Positions 17,390 through 26,553 are shown, counted from the first letter of the stretch. The stretch: DNA of 64,000 nucleotides from Burkholderia sp. WAC0059 (GCF_002870125.1 NZ_PNEO01000018.1:1-64000); one strand, 5' to 3'. Notes: generated from the sequence alone by a model not told the origin. Numbers and translations are program-made.

Positions 17390-17971
17390 TCAGGAAGCCG
17401 ATGCTTCCGAAAGTATCTTGAGCCTCGTGACCCATAGTTCATGTCCGTTATGCAGCCCTGCTGGATCAGTCCGACGAGTCGATACCGCAGCAGGCCCCTT
17501 GGTCGCTTCTTCGGTAATCACGTGACAGGACTGACTTCCTTCCTGGACGAGCAGCCAGGTGTGGTAAGCGGCCACGTGCGGACCGTAGCCGAACCAGCCG
17601 AGTCGTTCGCCCGGCACATACTCCGCCACGGTACTGTCAATGGGAACTCCGAACGTCTTCCAGGTAAAACGAGAATGCGGACCGATCTTCGTCTCGCCAC
17701 TGATGATCTTGACGTCGTGCGAATTCGGATACCACGATGGCCATTTTGTTGCGTCAACCAGATGACCCCATACTGCATCGCACGACGCGTCGATGACGAT
17801 TTCATTGTGCGAGAAAACATTGGCGTCAGTCGGATTCGGGCTGCCCGGCCAATGGATCTGCGTTGAATGCTCGGACAAATCCTGATCGACCTGGTCCGCA
17901 TTAGCAGCCTGTACAGCAGTCAATGCGGCAAAGACAGCTAACACTCCGATCCCGCTCGTCACAATACGCAT
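17390..17971 (-). CDS. SRPBCC-superfamily (START/Bet v 1-like) protein, exported
   Basis: 193 residues. Signal peptide MRIVTSGIGVLAVFAALTAVQAANA directs it to the periplasm. The mature part has the SRPBCC opening (NEIVIDASCDAVWGHLVDATKWPSWYPNS) and the W-x-x-FGVPIDSTVAEYVPGERLGW strand pair of polyketide-cyclase/aromatase-like helix-grip proteins. These bind hydrophobic ligands in a deep cavity. It lies in the same orientation as two DJ-1-type genes (start upstream 130 bp away) and may be co-expressed with them. Ligand unknown. Confidence 0.82.
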   Translation of the reverse strand: MRIVTSGIGVLAVFAALTAVQAANADQVDQDLSEHSTQIHWPGSPNPTDANVFSHNEIVIDASCDAVWGHLVDATKWPSWYPNSHDVKIISGETKIGPHSRFTWKTFGVPIDSTVAEYVPGERLGWFGYGPHVAAYHTWLLVQEGSQSCHVITEEATKGPAAVSTRRTDPAGLHNGHELWVTRLKILSEASAS

Positions 17972-18100
17972 TATCTACTCCCGAAATACTATTCAAGCTA
18001 ACAAATGGATCAGGCTCCGTCATGCCCGATCCATTGAAAACTGTTTAAAGTGAGGCTTGATAATGGGCCTGCCGATACTGGCAGGCCGACGCACACGGCA

Positions 18101-18967
18101 TCAATGTGCTGCCAGAACACGCAGCGCAAGCTCGGCGAGCTGTTCGTCCGAGGCCGGGTTTTGGCCAGTCAAGAGCTCGCGATCTTCGACGACGTTAGGT
18201 GCCCAGCCCTTTACTGTCTCGACTTTGCCACCTGCTATCTGCAGGCCTTCCTCGGGTGTGAACGGCGGTTCACCATGAAAGACATTCTGTGCGGCAATGG
18301 TCTCCTCTTCATCGCTGAATACCGTCATCCGGTAACCGCGATACGGCCAAGTGCTCGCAAGTTGCTTCGCCTGCGCCACGTCCCCCGCTCGCAATGCCAC
18401 CTGCATATCGGACGCATTGGGCAACGCAGCCAGTAACGCCACTGGCGCATGACACAGAAAGATCGTGGTGCGACCATGTGCATGGAAGTCACGCAAGATC
18501 GCGCCAAGATCACGGTCGGCCATCAGGTCGATGAGGGGGGCCGGTCCTCCCGGCACGAATACCGCGCGATACTGGCTTAGATCGCCACGCGCCACGTCAC
18601 TAAGCCTGAACGGATGTTGTAGGCCAACTAGACTGGCCTGATAACGCCGTGCATCGTCCAGCGCTTCTCGACTACCGCCAAAGTAATCAGCGCTGATAGA
18701 TGCCTGATCGACAACAGGCACGTTACCTTTGGGAGTAGCGAAGACCAGTTCGTACCCGGCGTCAGCGAACTTACGGGCGGGAATCACAAGTTCATTCAGG
18801 TAATAGCCCGTCTCGAAGGTCTTGCCGTCCTTCAAGGGCAATTCATGCTCGCTCGACAGCACGATCAGAATTTTGCCTTTCGGCGCCTGCGCCATCGCGG
18901 CTGGAGCCAGCGTAAGACTGAAAAGCGCGGCAAGCACGCACCATGCAATCTGCCTGAAAGCTCTCAT
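18101..18967 (-). CDS. DJ-1/PfpI (type 1 glutamine amidotransferase-like) protein, exported
   Basis: 288 residues with signal peptide MRAFRQIAWCVLAALFSLTLAPAAMA. The fold is class I glutamine-amidotransferase-like: ILIVLSSE at the first strand, VFVPGGPAPLIDL, and the nucleophile elbow FLCHAPV with C172-H173. This places it in the Hsp31/YhbO-like branch, whose members act on glyoxal-type carbonyls or as chaperones or peptidases. It overlaps the upstream cytosolic homologue by 4 bases (ATGA at 18,964-18,967), so the two are co-translated, one exported and one not. Activity is not proven by sequence. Confidence 0.85.
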   Translation of the reverse strand: MRAFRQIAWCVLAALFSLTLAPAAMAQAPKGKILIVLSSEHELPLKDGKTFETGYYLNELVIPARKFADAGYELVFATPKGNVPVVDQASISADYFGGSREALDDARRYQASLVGLQHPFRLSDVARGDLSQYRAVFVPGGPAPLIDLMADRDLGAILRDFHAHGRTTIFLCHAPVALLAALPNASDMQVALRAGDVAQAKQLASTWPYRGYRMTVFSDEEETIAAQNVFHGEPPFTPEEGLQIAGGKVETVKGWAPNVVEDRELLTGQNPASDEQLAELALRVLAAH

Positions 18968-19641
18968 CGCAGCATCTCCAGCACTCGCTGCGCAGCCGGA
19001 ACTGACGAGGCAGGGTTTTGCCCGGTGATCAGTCTGTCATCCACTACGACGTGCGGATTCCAATCTGTCGCACTCGTGTATATGCCACCGAGTCGACGCA
19101 TTTCGTCTTCAATCACGAATGGCACGACGCCGGTACCATGTGCGGCGACTTCCTCGCTATTGGAAAATCCCGTCACAGCCCGTCCGTCGATCAATGGCCG
19201 ACCATCCGCGCGTACCGTGCCGCGCAGTACGGCTACGCCGTGGCAGACAGCAGCTACCGGCCGCTGTGCAGCACTCATCCGTTCGATCAGGTCAATCGAC
19301 GTCTGATCGCTTGTGAGATCGAATACGGGACCTAACCCGCCGCTGTAGAAGACAGCATCGTAGTCGCTCCATTGCAGCGTCGACAACACGGCCGTATTCG
19401 CCAGCGCGTGCTGCGCCAGTGGATCGGCTGAGAAACGACGTGTTGCATCGGTCTGCGCAAAATCGGCCTCACTAGCCGGATCAACGGGTGCCAGGCCGCC
19501 TTGCACAGATGCCAGAACAACCTCGGCACCGGCTTCGATGAACGTGTAATACGGGCCTGCTACTTCATCCAGCCAACTGCCGGTCTTGCGATCCGAGCCA
19601 GGAACCTGGTCGCATGAACTGAGAACCATCAAGATTTTCAT
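18964..19641 (-). CDS. DJ-1/PfpI (type 1 glutamine amidotransferase-like) protein, cytosolic
   Basis: 225 residues, no signal peptide. MKILMVLSSCDQVPGSDRKTG opens the fold; VFYSGGLGPVFDL precedes the nucleophile elbow AAVCHGVAVL with C133-H134. Similar to Hsp31-like glyoxalase III/deglycase or chaperone proteins. It is the first gene of a pair; its stop overlaps the start of the exported homologue. A divergent LysR gene further upstream (20,790) and an NAD-dependent epimerase-like gene 50 bp upstream suggest one stress-response operon for reactive carbonyls; that is inference. Confidence 0.85.
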   Translation of the reverse strand: MKILMVLSSCDQVPGSDRKTGSWLDEVAGPYYTFIEAGAEVVLASVQGGLAPVDPASEADFAQTDATRRFSADPLAQHALANTAVLSTLQWSDYDAVFYSGGLGPVFDLTSDQTSIDLIERMSAAQRPVAAVCHGVAVLRGTVRADGRPLIDGRAVTGFSNSEEVAAHGTGVVPFVIEDEMRRLGGIYTSATDWNPHVVVDDRLITGQNPASSVPAAQRVLEMLR

Positions 19642-19692
19642 CGTATCTCCATGAGCGAAACGGTGCGATTGCGTGTCGTGGCCACAACCACC

Positions 19693-20643
19693 TCACGAAT
19701 GCGAGGATGTGACGTCGCGCTTAAACTGGGAAATTGCCTCGCCATACGAGCCATGCGAGATATCGCGCAGCAACGACAGCGTCGGCGCCGGTCGCCAACC
19801 AAGCTGCCGTACGGCGCGCTCGCTAGATGGTCGGCTGCTCGTATCAAGGAAGATCGTGATGAAAGGTCCGAGCAACGCTTCGACTTCGGCGCGCGGCAGA
19901 CTACGGGCTGGCACTCCAGTTGCCGCCCCAATCGTTTCGGCTAGCGCGCGCAAGGGAATATCGCGTTCGGTCGTCGCATTGAACGCCACACCAGCTGACG
20001 CTTTTTCGAGTGCCAGTAGATACAGCTTCGCCGCCTCGTCGACATCGACTGCACTTGTGAGCAACGTGCCGGTACCGATGTACGGTGCGAAGTCGTTTTT
20101 TATCGCCGCTTTCAGCAAGGCTGGCACGAACGAACTGCCACCGCGCCCGTAGACGAACGGTGGCAAACGGATCGCAGCTACACGCACACCATCTGCAGCC
20201 AGTGAACGGGCGTCGGCTTCAGCCTCGCCACGTAAGCGCAATATCGGATTTTCCCAGAGCGGGGCATCCTCATTCGTTTCGCCGCCGTCAGCAGCTGGCG
20301 CAGCCACCCCCGTGCCTGAGGTCGTAATCAGCCCTTTGCCCGTACCGGCCAGACCGGCTGCCAGCGCGCGGACGGCCGCCTTGTCGCTGGACATGATCTC
20401 TTCAAACGAACCCACACCGTAATCGATACCCAGATGGATCACTCCATCCGCCTCCGATGCCGCCTTCGTGAGTAATTCGCCAGACAATAGACTGCCCTCC
20501 AGTGGAGTCACGCCAGCCTTCACCAGACGATCAGCCGTCTGGGCATTGCGCGCGAGTCCAATAACCGCGTGACCTTGTCCAAGAGCATGCTCCGCCACCA
20601 CGCGACCGATATAGCCGCTGGCTCCCGTCATAAAAATACGCAT
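19693..20643 (-). CDS. SDR-family NAD(P)-dependent epimerase/dehydratase-like protein
   Basis: 316 residues. N-terminal MRIFMTGASGYIGRVVAEHAL gives the GxxGxxG (GASGYIG) motif of extended SDRs. HLGID, LITTSGTG and LRGEAEADAR segments resemble NAD-dependent epimerase-like proteins of the YwnB/DFR type found beside LysR genes. The strict YxxxK is not obvious, so it may be catalytically atypical. It lies 50 bp upstream of the DJ-1 genes in the same direction and is divergent from LysR (20,790) over ~146 bp. Substrate unknown. Confidence 0.82.
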   Translation of the reverse strand: MRIFMTGASGYIGRVVAEHALGQGHAVIGLARNAQTADRLVKAGVTPLEGSLLSGELLTKAASEADGVIHLGIDYGVGSFEEIMSSDKAAVRALAAGLAGTGKGLITTSGTGVAAPAADGGETNEDAPLWENPILRLRGEAEADARSLAADGVRVAAIRLPPFVYGRGGSSFVPALLKAAIKNDFAPYIGTGTLLTSAVDVDEAAKLYLLALEKASAGVAFNATTERDIPLRALAETIGAATGVPARSLPRAEVEALLGPFITIFLDTSSRPSSERAVRQLGWRPAPTLSLLRDISHGSYGEAISQFKRDVTSSHS

Positions 20644-20789
20644 GTACTACTCCGTGCCGGAAAAGATGAACCAGTGAAAACGCCTCGGGGTTACGGTTTC
20701 TGCCCCACCCCACTGGATTGCACTTTAATTTCAACGCTAGATTGGATAAATTACTGAATACTTGAATTACTTTTAAGCGTGAGTTTGCA

Positions 20790-21683
20790 ATGGATCGTCT
20801 GACGAGCATCGAGGTATTCGTTCGCGTCGTGGAACTCGGCGGCTTCACTGCAGCAGCCGGAGCCAGCGACATCTCACCGACGATGGTGAGCAACCACATC
20901 CAGGCGTTGGAGCGGCATCTGGGGGCCAAGCTGCTGAACCGCACGACGCGCCGACAAAGCCTGACCGAAATCGGCGCGGCGTATTACGCAAAATGTGTGG
21001 ACATCCTGGCTCGCATCGACGCAGCCGACAGTGAGGCGCAAAACATGCATACGAAGCCCGCAGGCAAGCTGCGGATTAGCGCACCAATCACGCTGGGCTC
21101 TCACTTGCTTGTCCCAGCATTGAGCGACTATCTGCGTGATTTCCCGGACGTAAGTATCGACTTGCAGCTCAACGACCGCGTCGTCGATCTCGTGGAAGAG
21201 GGATTCGATGCTGCACTGCGATTTGGCCGCATGCCGGACAGCGGATTGGTTGTACGTCCGCTGCGTAGTTTGAATCGGGTAATCTGCGCGGCTCCACGCT
21301 ATCTCGACGCGCGAGGTACGCCAGCTACGCCCGAAGATTTACGTGAGCATAATTGCCTTGCGTTCCACTACATCACGCCGGAGCGTGAGTGGCAATTCGA
21401 TGGTTCGACCAAGGAAACGGAAACCATAGAAGTCTCGGGTCAACTTTCCGTCAATAACGGACCGGCGCTGCTACAGGCCGTTCTCAGTGGAATCGGTATT
21501 GCTATGCTGCCTGACTACCTGGTGCAGGAGTCCATCGACGCAGGCAGGCTTGTGCGACTGTTGCCCGGATACGATTTCCCTCGTGCGCCGTTGCAGCTCA
21601 TTTACCTACCGGACCGTCACATGACGCCCAAACTTAGAAGCTTTATCGACTTCGTTACGATGCGGTTAGACGGGAAATCGTGA
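20790..21683 (+). CDS. LysR-family regulator
   Basis: 297 residues. HTH: MDRLTSIEVFVRVVELGGFTAAAGASDISPTMVSNHIQALE; hinge and effector domain with GKLRISAPITLGSHLLVPALSDYL and the DLVEEGFDAALRFGRM block typical of DhcR-like LysR proteins. It is divergent from the epimerase/DJ-1/SRPBCC run and is the likely activator of that set. It stands immediately before a decayed LysR gene. Effector unknown. Confidence 0.9.
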   Translation: MDRLTSIEVFVRVVELGGFTAAAGASDISPTMVSNHIQALERHLGAKLLNRTTRRQSLTEIGAAYYAKCVDILARIDAADSEAQNMHTKPAGKLRISAPITLGSHLLVPALSDYLRDFPDVSIDLQLNDRVVDLVEEGFDAALRFGRMPDSGLVVRPLRSLNRVICAAPRYLDARGTPATPEDLREHNCLAFHYITPEREWQFDGSTKETETIEVSGQLSVNNGPALLQAVLSGIGIAMLPDYLVQESIDAGRLVRLLPGYDFPRAPLQLIYLPDRHMTPKLRSFIDFVTMRLDGKS

Positions 21684-21725
21684 ATCGCCGTTGCTATCTA
21701 CAAAAATTTTGATCGAGCTCATCAA

Positions 21726-22388
21726 CTACGGTTTCCCGCTTTCCAATTGATTTACGTTCAGTTCAGGAGTGGCGGAATATACTGCTGCGATGAAGTCCAT
21801 AAAGGCAATCGCTCGCTTTGGCAAAAGACGGTTCGCTACGTAAAGAAGCTGGATCGGCACCGGCGGTGGAGCGTACTCGTCCAGCAGCAATTTCAGACTG
21901 CCATCGCTCAATCCCGCCTCGAACAGCCAGCGTGGCCCATGGGCAATACCAATGCCCGATCCGACGGCCTCTTGCACGGCTTGTGGAGAATTAACGCGCA
22001 ATCGCCCGGACGCGGAAGCTTCCTGATCTCGCAAATGCCAGGTGCTGCCTGAGGATAGCAGCGTGTAGACGATGCAGTCATGATGCTGCAGATCGCCCGG
22101 CGTGCAGGGTATGCCGCGCTTGGCAAGATAGTCACGGCTTGCGACGCAGACCCGTTCGAACATGCCGATGCGTCGCGCCCGCAAAGCGCATATCCTCGAG
22201 ATGCTCAATCCGGATGGCCAGTTCGGCGCCTTCATCAACAAGATTCACATACCGGTCGCCAATCTGCAGAACCAGTTCTATATCCTGATATCGCTCGAGA
22301 AAGTTCGGCACCTGTGGCAGCACGAATGCATGCGCCAGCGAGGTGGGACAAACAACGCGCAGCAGCCCCGACGGATGTGGCCCATCCT
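21726..22388 (-). pseudogene. LysR-family regulator, N-terminus lost and frameshifted
   Basis: From about 22,385 downward the minus strand encodes HPSGLLRVVCPTSLAHAFVL, PQVPNFLERYQDIELVLQIG and LVDEGAELAIRIEHL in one frame. The sense then moves into the next frame around 22,190 (RRIGMFERVCVASRDYLAKRG) and runs to the stop at 21,726. The entire HTH (~85 residues) is missing, and the coding similarity stops against the inverted repeat at 22,379-22,461. Two independent lesions make this a clear pseudogene. Confidence 0.75.
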
Positions 22389-22461
22389 GCGGAATTCCTC
22401 AGGTTTGAATTCCTACTCAAGGATTTCCTTTAAAGAGGAATTCCAACCTGAGGGATGGGCC
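22379..22461. repeat. Large inverted repeat at the break of the LysR pseudogene
   Basis: Arms CCTCAGGTTTGAATTCCT (22,397-22,414) and its complement at 22,436-22,453 match in 17 of 18 positions around a 21-base spacer. Outer arms GGCCCATCC (22,379-22,387) and GGATGGGCC (22,453-22,461) extend the pairing, with a 9-base insertion (22,388-22,396) on the left. It marks the border between the LysR-rich region and the gene-poor stretch. It could be an insertion scar, a miniature element or a transcription terminator. Confidence 0.6.
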
Positions 22462-23321
22462 GGCCCTCCCTACGGCGCATCTCCGCGCCCGGGATATCCT
22501 GCCTCATCCGAAAAAATTTCTGCGTCGCACGCCGCATAAATTTCAGATGGCCGCTTCAGCCTCTACCCACCGCGCGCCGCTGAAGTCGCCAGCGCGTCCG
22601 CTATCTCAGATGGTCCCCGTGGTTGCGGATATCCCCGACGTGCCCCCGGTCATTCCCCGTCCACGTCGGCGGTCAAAGTTAGCTGGGCACGTCCGGCGCC
22701 ATTACTCCCGGATCTCCGGTTTCTTTGTGGCGTCGACGCTCACGTAGGTGGCTTCAGCTCAGCCACGCTTGCCCTGCCCCTCACGGTCATCACTGCCGCA
22801 GCCGGTGGTACGCGCCGAAGCTCCAGAAGGAGGCGGTCCTGACACACCGGACAAACATCAGTCATGCACATGAGGTCTGACAGCCAAGTATATGCAGCAG
22901 ATGCGACCATAAAAACTGCCCGTGTTCCAAGAGCGATTTCACGCGCCCCAGAAAATCATCCAGCTTGCTATACCTGTTTTTTTGCAATGACGAACGATGC
23001 GTCGCACGAACATCTGCGGGCCCTGTCGCCGTAGAGCACAATTGCATGCGCCAATCGCTCCCCGTCTGACCCGGTCGAGAGAAGTCCAAGACGAATCATG
23101 AAATTGATGCCTTCGCAATGCCAGACAACAAAGATAATTCTTGTATCGCCATTTAAAATTACCTTTCCAAATTAAATAATTATCCATATACGTTCACGAC
23201 AAAATAGGCAATTAATCTTCTATCAGGACATACACCTAAATCCGATTTAATTCTGGATATCGCGTCATCGTTGGCCTATGTTCCTTTCGACGGCACTTTA
23301 AACGGACGACAAGGAGCCACC
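22462..23321. other. Gene-free interval
   Basis: About 860 bp with no supported gene. The left half is G+C-rich with only short arginine-rich frames (possible transposase debris, not identified); the right half from about 23,140 is markedly A+T-rich (for example around 23,150-23,200). No repeat matching the transposon-end motifs of 35.4 kb was seen. Confidence 0.5.
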
Positions 23322-23561
23322 ATGAGCCAGCACGCCATTCCGGCTGACTTGCTGCAAGAAGTACCACCGCGTGCGCTCGCAGAATCGCGGCCCAGGACTC
23401 TCCGTGGCGGAGTGCGCGATCTCAACATCGCCATCCTCATCAGGAAAGGAATAGGGAGCCGCCATAGCTGGATAGCGAAACGCTTGCGCGAGATGCCATC
23501 GGCTTCCGGCTACGAAGCGTCAACCGGCATGCCGGACGGCTCGCGAGGACATCCAGCATGA
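23322..23561 (+). CDS. Small hypothetical protein (79 aa)
   Basis: Starts at the ATG preceded by AAGGAGCCACC, a near-perfect ribosome-binding site. The product (MSQHAIPADLLQEVPPRALAE ... IGSRHSWIAKRLREMPSASG) is basic and has no recognised domain. The stop overlaps the next start (ATGA at 23,558-23,561), so it is translationally coupled to the 127-aa gene. Its place in a mobile-looking block suggests a plasmid or phage-type accessory gene. Confidence 0.6.
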   Translation: MSQHAIPADLLQEVPPRALAESRPRTLRGGVRDLNIAILIRKGIGSRHSWIAKRLREMPSASGYEASTGMPDGSRGHPA

Positions 23562-23941
23562 AACGGGAACTCGAAGAAGCGATCTTTCGCACCTATCCCG
23601 ACATCTACCCGCGCCAGAAACCACGGTATGGAACGGAATATTTCGAGTGCGGTGACGGCTGGTACTGTTTGATCGCCGAGATCTCTTCGCTGCTGCAGGC
23701 CGAGGCACGCCGACTGGGACCAGGGAGTGTGCAAGTGGGCATAGTGAAGGAGAAACTCGGCCGGCTGGATTTCGGATTCAGCGGAGATGTCTCTGACGAA
23801 GTCTGGGACACATATAACGCGCTCGAACTGCGCAGCCTTCTGACTTGCGAACGCTGCGGCCAGCCGGGTGTTCGACGTACGCATCCTCGGTACGGCGTCG
23901 CCGTGCTCTGTGTCTCATGCGCCCAGGAGGCCGGCGGCTAA
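23558..23941 (+). CDS. Hypothetical protein with C-terminal zinc ribbon (127 aa)
   Basis: 127 residues. The N-terminal MKRELEEAIFRTYPDIYPRQ and ECGDGWYCLIAEISSLL region is helical; the C-terminus carries two CxxC pairs (C97/C100 in CERCGQPG and C118/C121 in CVSCAQ), a likely structural zinc site. Proteins opening with a 'YPDIY ... GDGWY' layout are frequent as orphans on proteobacterial plasmids and integrative elements; function unknown. Coupled to the preceding 79-aa gene by ATGA overlap. Confidence 0.65.
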   Translation: MKRELEEAIFRTYPDIYPRQKPRYGTEYFECGDGWYCLIAEISSLLQAEARRLGPGSVQVGIVKEKLGRLDFGFSGDVSDEVWDTYNALELRSLLTCERCGQPGVRRTHPRYGVAVLCVSCAQEAGG

Positions 23942-24001
23942 CCACACCGCCCACGGGACACTCGCGCACGTAAAGAAGCCTATTGCGAACAGGAGATGAC
24001 A

Positions 24002-24337
24002 ATGCCAATCTGGCAAATCGCCCCGGTAACCGACAAACCGGAGGTTTCAATCTACCACTGGAGAATCCTTGAAACGGACAAAGGGACTCGACATTTCGTT
24101 GGAGCGGACGAGCACGACGGCAGCGGTCGGGTCAGCACCGCCATCGTTGCATTTGACCGGAGTGCGCGGCATGGCAAAACCCGCTCGGGTCGTGTTTACC
24201 ATCTGATTGGGGAACCCGGCTACTCGGACAACGGGGAGTACGTCTGGACACAGTGGTGCAAAGTCAACGATGTGGCATCGTGCGTTGACGTCACCCGGCA
24301 AGCACTTGCTGAAGAGGCTGACGACAATCCTGCATGA
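24002..24337 (+). CDS. Hypothetical protein (111 aa)
   Basis: Start chosen at the ATG six bases after AGGAG, giving MPIWQIAPVTDKPEVSIYHW; an ATG two codons earlier overlaps the Shine-Dalgarno sequence. The sequence (ILETDKGTRHFVGADEHDGSGRVSTAIVAFD, then SGRVYHLIGEPGYSDNGEYVWTQWC) is hydrophilic and beta-rich, without membrane segments, and looks like a real cytosolic protein. No family recognised. It follows the zinc-ribbon gene by 60 bp in the same orientation. Confidence 0.6.
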   Translation: MPIWQIAPVTDKPEVSIYHWRILETDKGTRHFVGADEHDGSGRVSTAIVAFDRSARHGKTRSGRVYHLIGEPGYSDNGEYVWTQWCKVNDVASCVDVTRQALAEEADDNPA

Positions 24338-24452
24338 GCGCGAAAGCACTCGTCTGGGGAGTCGCGTGAAGTAACAACTGCTCGATGAGACTCACGCGTC
24401 GCTATACTCTATGCTCCTGGGCGGATTTAGGCATCGACGCGCCCTGCGACAC

Positions 24453-25160
24453 TCATTCAACCAGGGCGGCGAGTGCTGCACGCGCCGAACGCCTGGTTGT
24501 CGACGGCCAATCAGGCAGCGGCTCTGGCAGGAATCCGATAATGTCATCGTAGTCCATGCTCCCACGGTGCTCCAGTTCCTCTGCCAGTGCCGTCACACGG
24601 CGCCACACGCCCGGCGTCTTCAGTGCATCCTCCGTCATGTGACCCAGACGCTCGAACGTTTCGCGGGACGGCAATAGCTGCGTCAGCCCCAACGCCCTAT
24701 CCAGGTCGTTGGACGGGCTATGACCGGTATCGTCAATATAAAATTCGGAGCCGTCGTACAGGGACTCGGCAATCGGTCCGGCAAGAATGCCGCACGCATC
24801 CGCTCGTACTTGATGCCGCCACACCGCGAGCGGCGTGCCCGCAGCATGCTGCTGCCCGGAGGCCTTACCCAGTGCCTTCCGCATTGCGCGAGCCAACTGC
24901 TCAAACTGGTCCCGGTCTGCCCAGAAGCAGAAGCCATCGTCATCCCACTCGAGGTGCATGAATGCGAATGGCACATCCGAAACCTCGCAGGCACCCCACG
25001 CGTCCAGGCACGGACGACCTTTGCGAGGCGGATAGGACCAAGATGCGGAGCCAGCCGGGGCAACGCCAAGGCGATAAACAGAAGCGCCGCCAAGGGCATG
25101 AATAATCGCGTGGCCAGCCTCGTGGACGCAGACCGCGCGACGAAGCTCTTTCGTCAGCAT
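24453..25160 (-). CDS. M41-like zinc metallopeptidase-domain protein, stand-alone
   Basis: 235 residues. The N-terminus carries CVHEAGHAIIHALGG: the HExxH zinc motif H13-E14-A15-G16-H17 in the form HEAGH seen in FtsH-type (M41) peptidases. The later DACGILAGPIAESLYDG and SPSNDLDRALGL segments recall the third-ligand region (an Asp in FtsH), here with N-D in SNDLDRA. There is no AAA+ ATPase domain or membrane segment. Such orphans are common on mobile elements of proteobacteria. It points against its plus-strand neighbours. Possibly a regulatory or toxin-like protease; unproven. Confidence 0.7.
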   Translation of the reverse strand: MLTKELRRAVCVHEAGHAIIHALGGASVYRLGVAPAGSASWSYPPRKGRPCLDAWGACEVSDVPFAFMHLEWDDDGFCFWADRDQFEQLARAMRKALGKASGQQHAAGTPLAVWRHQVRADACGILAGPIAESLYDGSEFYIDDTGHSPSNDLDRALGLTQLLPSRETFERLGHMTEDALKTPGVWRRVTALAEELEHRGSMDYDDIIGFLPEPLPDWPSTTRRSARAALAALVE

Positions 25161-25483
25161 GATGATAGATACCGGGCGCGAACCCGGGGTTGTCGCCGCT
25201 CTTCATTCTTATCGGCACGCTGTGCCGAAAATGAAGAAGGCACGGGCCTTCCGCTATCGCCTGGACTGACCACATGAACAACGCCCGTACAAAACGTGTT
25301 GACATCGGGCGCAAAACAGGTTGATACTTTCTCCACGTCGAAGCCGCATCTGACCAGCAATATCAGTGGCTCCGCAATCAGGCCGCATCTTCGCGGCATT
25401 CATATACGGATCGAGGTCACTCACTGATCTCACCGGGTCTGGCATAGCACCCGTTCCGTAAAATCCAATACCTGTCCTACAGT
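25161..25483. other. Gene-free interval
   Basis: Intervening sequence upstream of the metallopeptidase gene. A cysteine-bearing minus-strand frame (25,254-25,514) exists but has poor start context and overlaps the small gene at 25,484, so I do not call it. Confidence 0.35.
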
Positions 25484-25648
25484 TCATGGCTTGTTGTATT
25501 TGTCGGCCATGCACTTGAGACGCAGTTCGTCGAACTTCTCCTGAATATCCTTACGGGCCTTCACAGCCCTAAAGGCTTCCGCACGTCCTGCGACGTTGCG
25601 ACGTCTGTCAAGTTGTCCTGTGGACAGGCCAGCTTGCGTCCGTGCCAT
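25484..25648 (-). CDS. Small hypothetical protein (54 aa)
   Basis: A 54-residue frame reading MARTQAGLSTGQLDRRR then AEAFRAVKARKDIQEKFDEL and ending RLKCMADKYNKP. The second half is a strongly amphipathic charged helix with natural composition, so I judge it coding. The start is poorly supported by a ribosome-binding site. It is divergent from the 183-aa gene at 25,697. No family recognised. Confidence 0.4.
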   Translation of the reverse strand: MARTQAGLSTGQLDRRRNVAGRAEAFRAVKARKDIQEKFDELRLKCMADKYNKP

Positions 25649-25696
25649 TCATCAGCGCGCGGATGGAACGTCAACCAACCAAGGAGAAGTAGAACC

Positions 25697-26248
25697 ATGA
25701 CGCATCTGAGACTCGTAGCCGGGACCGACGTGACGGGCGTTCGACGCGGCAGGAGGCGCGCCGGAGCAACACAGACCTCGCGAGAAAATCCGTGCCTGAC
25801 ATTGATCTCCGGCACGACCACACCCGCTGCCCCGCAGATCGGCCGGGATGATCCAGCACCCGCTCCGCAACGCCCAAAGTCCCACAATCGGATGCGAAAG
25901 GAAGCGCAGGCCTTCTTCCGTGCTCTTGTGCTGCCTGGGGAGCAAAGAACCATCGGTGAAATGCTGGATGCCGCGTCGCTCCGACTCCGCGAGATGAGAC
26001 TTGCGGGGAAAAAACGGTGCGAGTCATCGTACAAGGAGCTTTCGCAGTTAGTGGCGCCCTACGGGATGACTGTCGGGGAAACATTCGGCCTCCAACCAGC
26101 AGACGCCACGCTATGGTGCGCGTTCAGACACACAGATCGGTGGATAGAGGCGACGTACCCGGAGGTGTACAAGCAATGCCATTTCTGGATTTGGTGGCAC
26201 CTCGAGATTGAAGGTTTGCAGCCAGTGTCACGCCGCACGCGGACCTGA
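25697..26248 (+). CDS. Hypothetical protein (183 aa)
   Basis: Starts at an ATG preceded by AAGGAG. The first ~70 residues are low-complexity and basic; the rest is folded-looking (MRKEAQAFFRALVLPGEQRTIGEML, then CESSYKELSQLVAPYGMTVGETFGL, then WIEATYPEVYKQCHFWIWWH). The second half resembles small orphan proteins from plasmids and integrative elements. No catalytic motif seen; possibly a nucleic-acid-binding accessory protein. Confidence 0.55.
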   Translation: MTHLRLVAGTDVTGVRRGRRRAGATQTSRENPCLTLISGTTTPAAPQIGRDDPAPAPQRPKSHNRMRKEAQAFFRALVLPGEQRTIGEMLDAASLRLREMRLAGKKRCESSYKELSQLVAPYGMTVGETFGLQPADATLWCAFRHTDRWIEATYPEVYKQCHFWIWWHLEIEGLQPVSRRTRT

Positions 26249-26553
26249 TGCAGTTCGAGGTGACCGGCCCGGAAACTGACGGGCACCTCGTACGATATCA
26301 GGCGGCAGCAAGACACTACCGGTCAGCAGTACTGTAACAGTGACCTTTCAAGCAATTGCTTCGCGCAGAACAGCAGACCTACGCACGACTGCAATTTCTT
26401 TCCGTAAGCTAAAATGACCGACAGATGGTGCTGGGAAGGCTTCTTGCCGCGACTATCTCGGGGCAAAGCAGCACCAGGAATCAACTTGCGATACACGGGC
26501 TGATTGAGGCTTGATGGCGCAGCAACGCTGCTTTGACGAGAATAAGGACCAAC

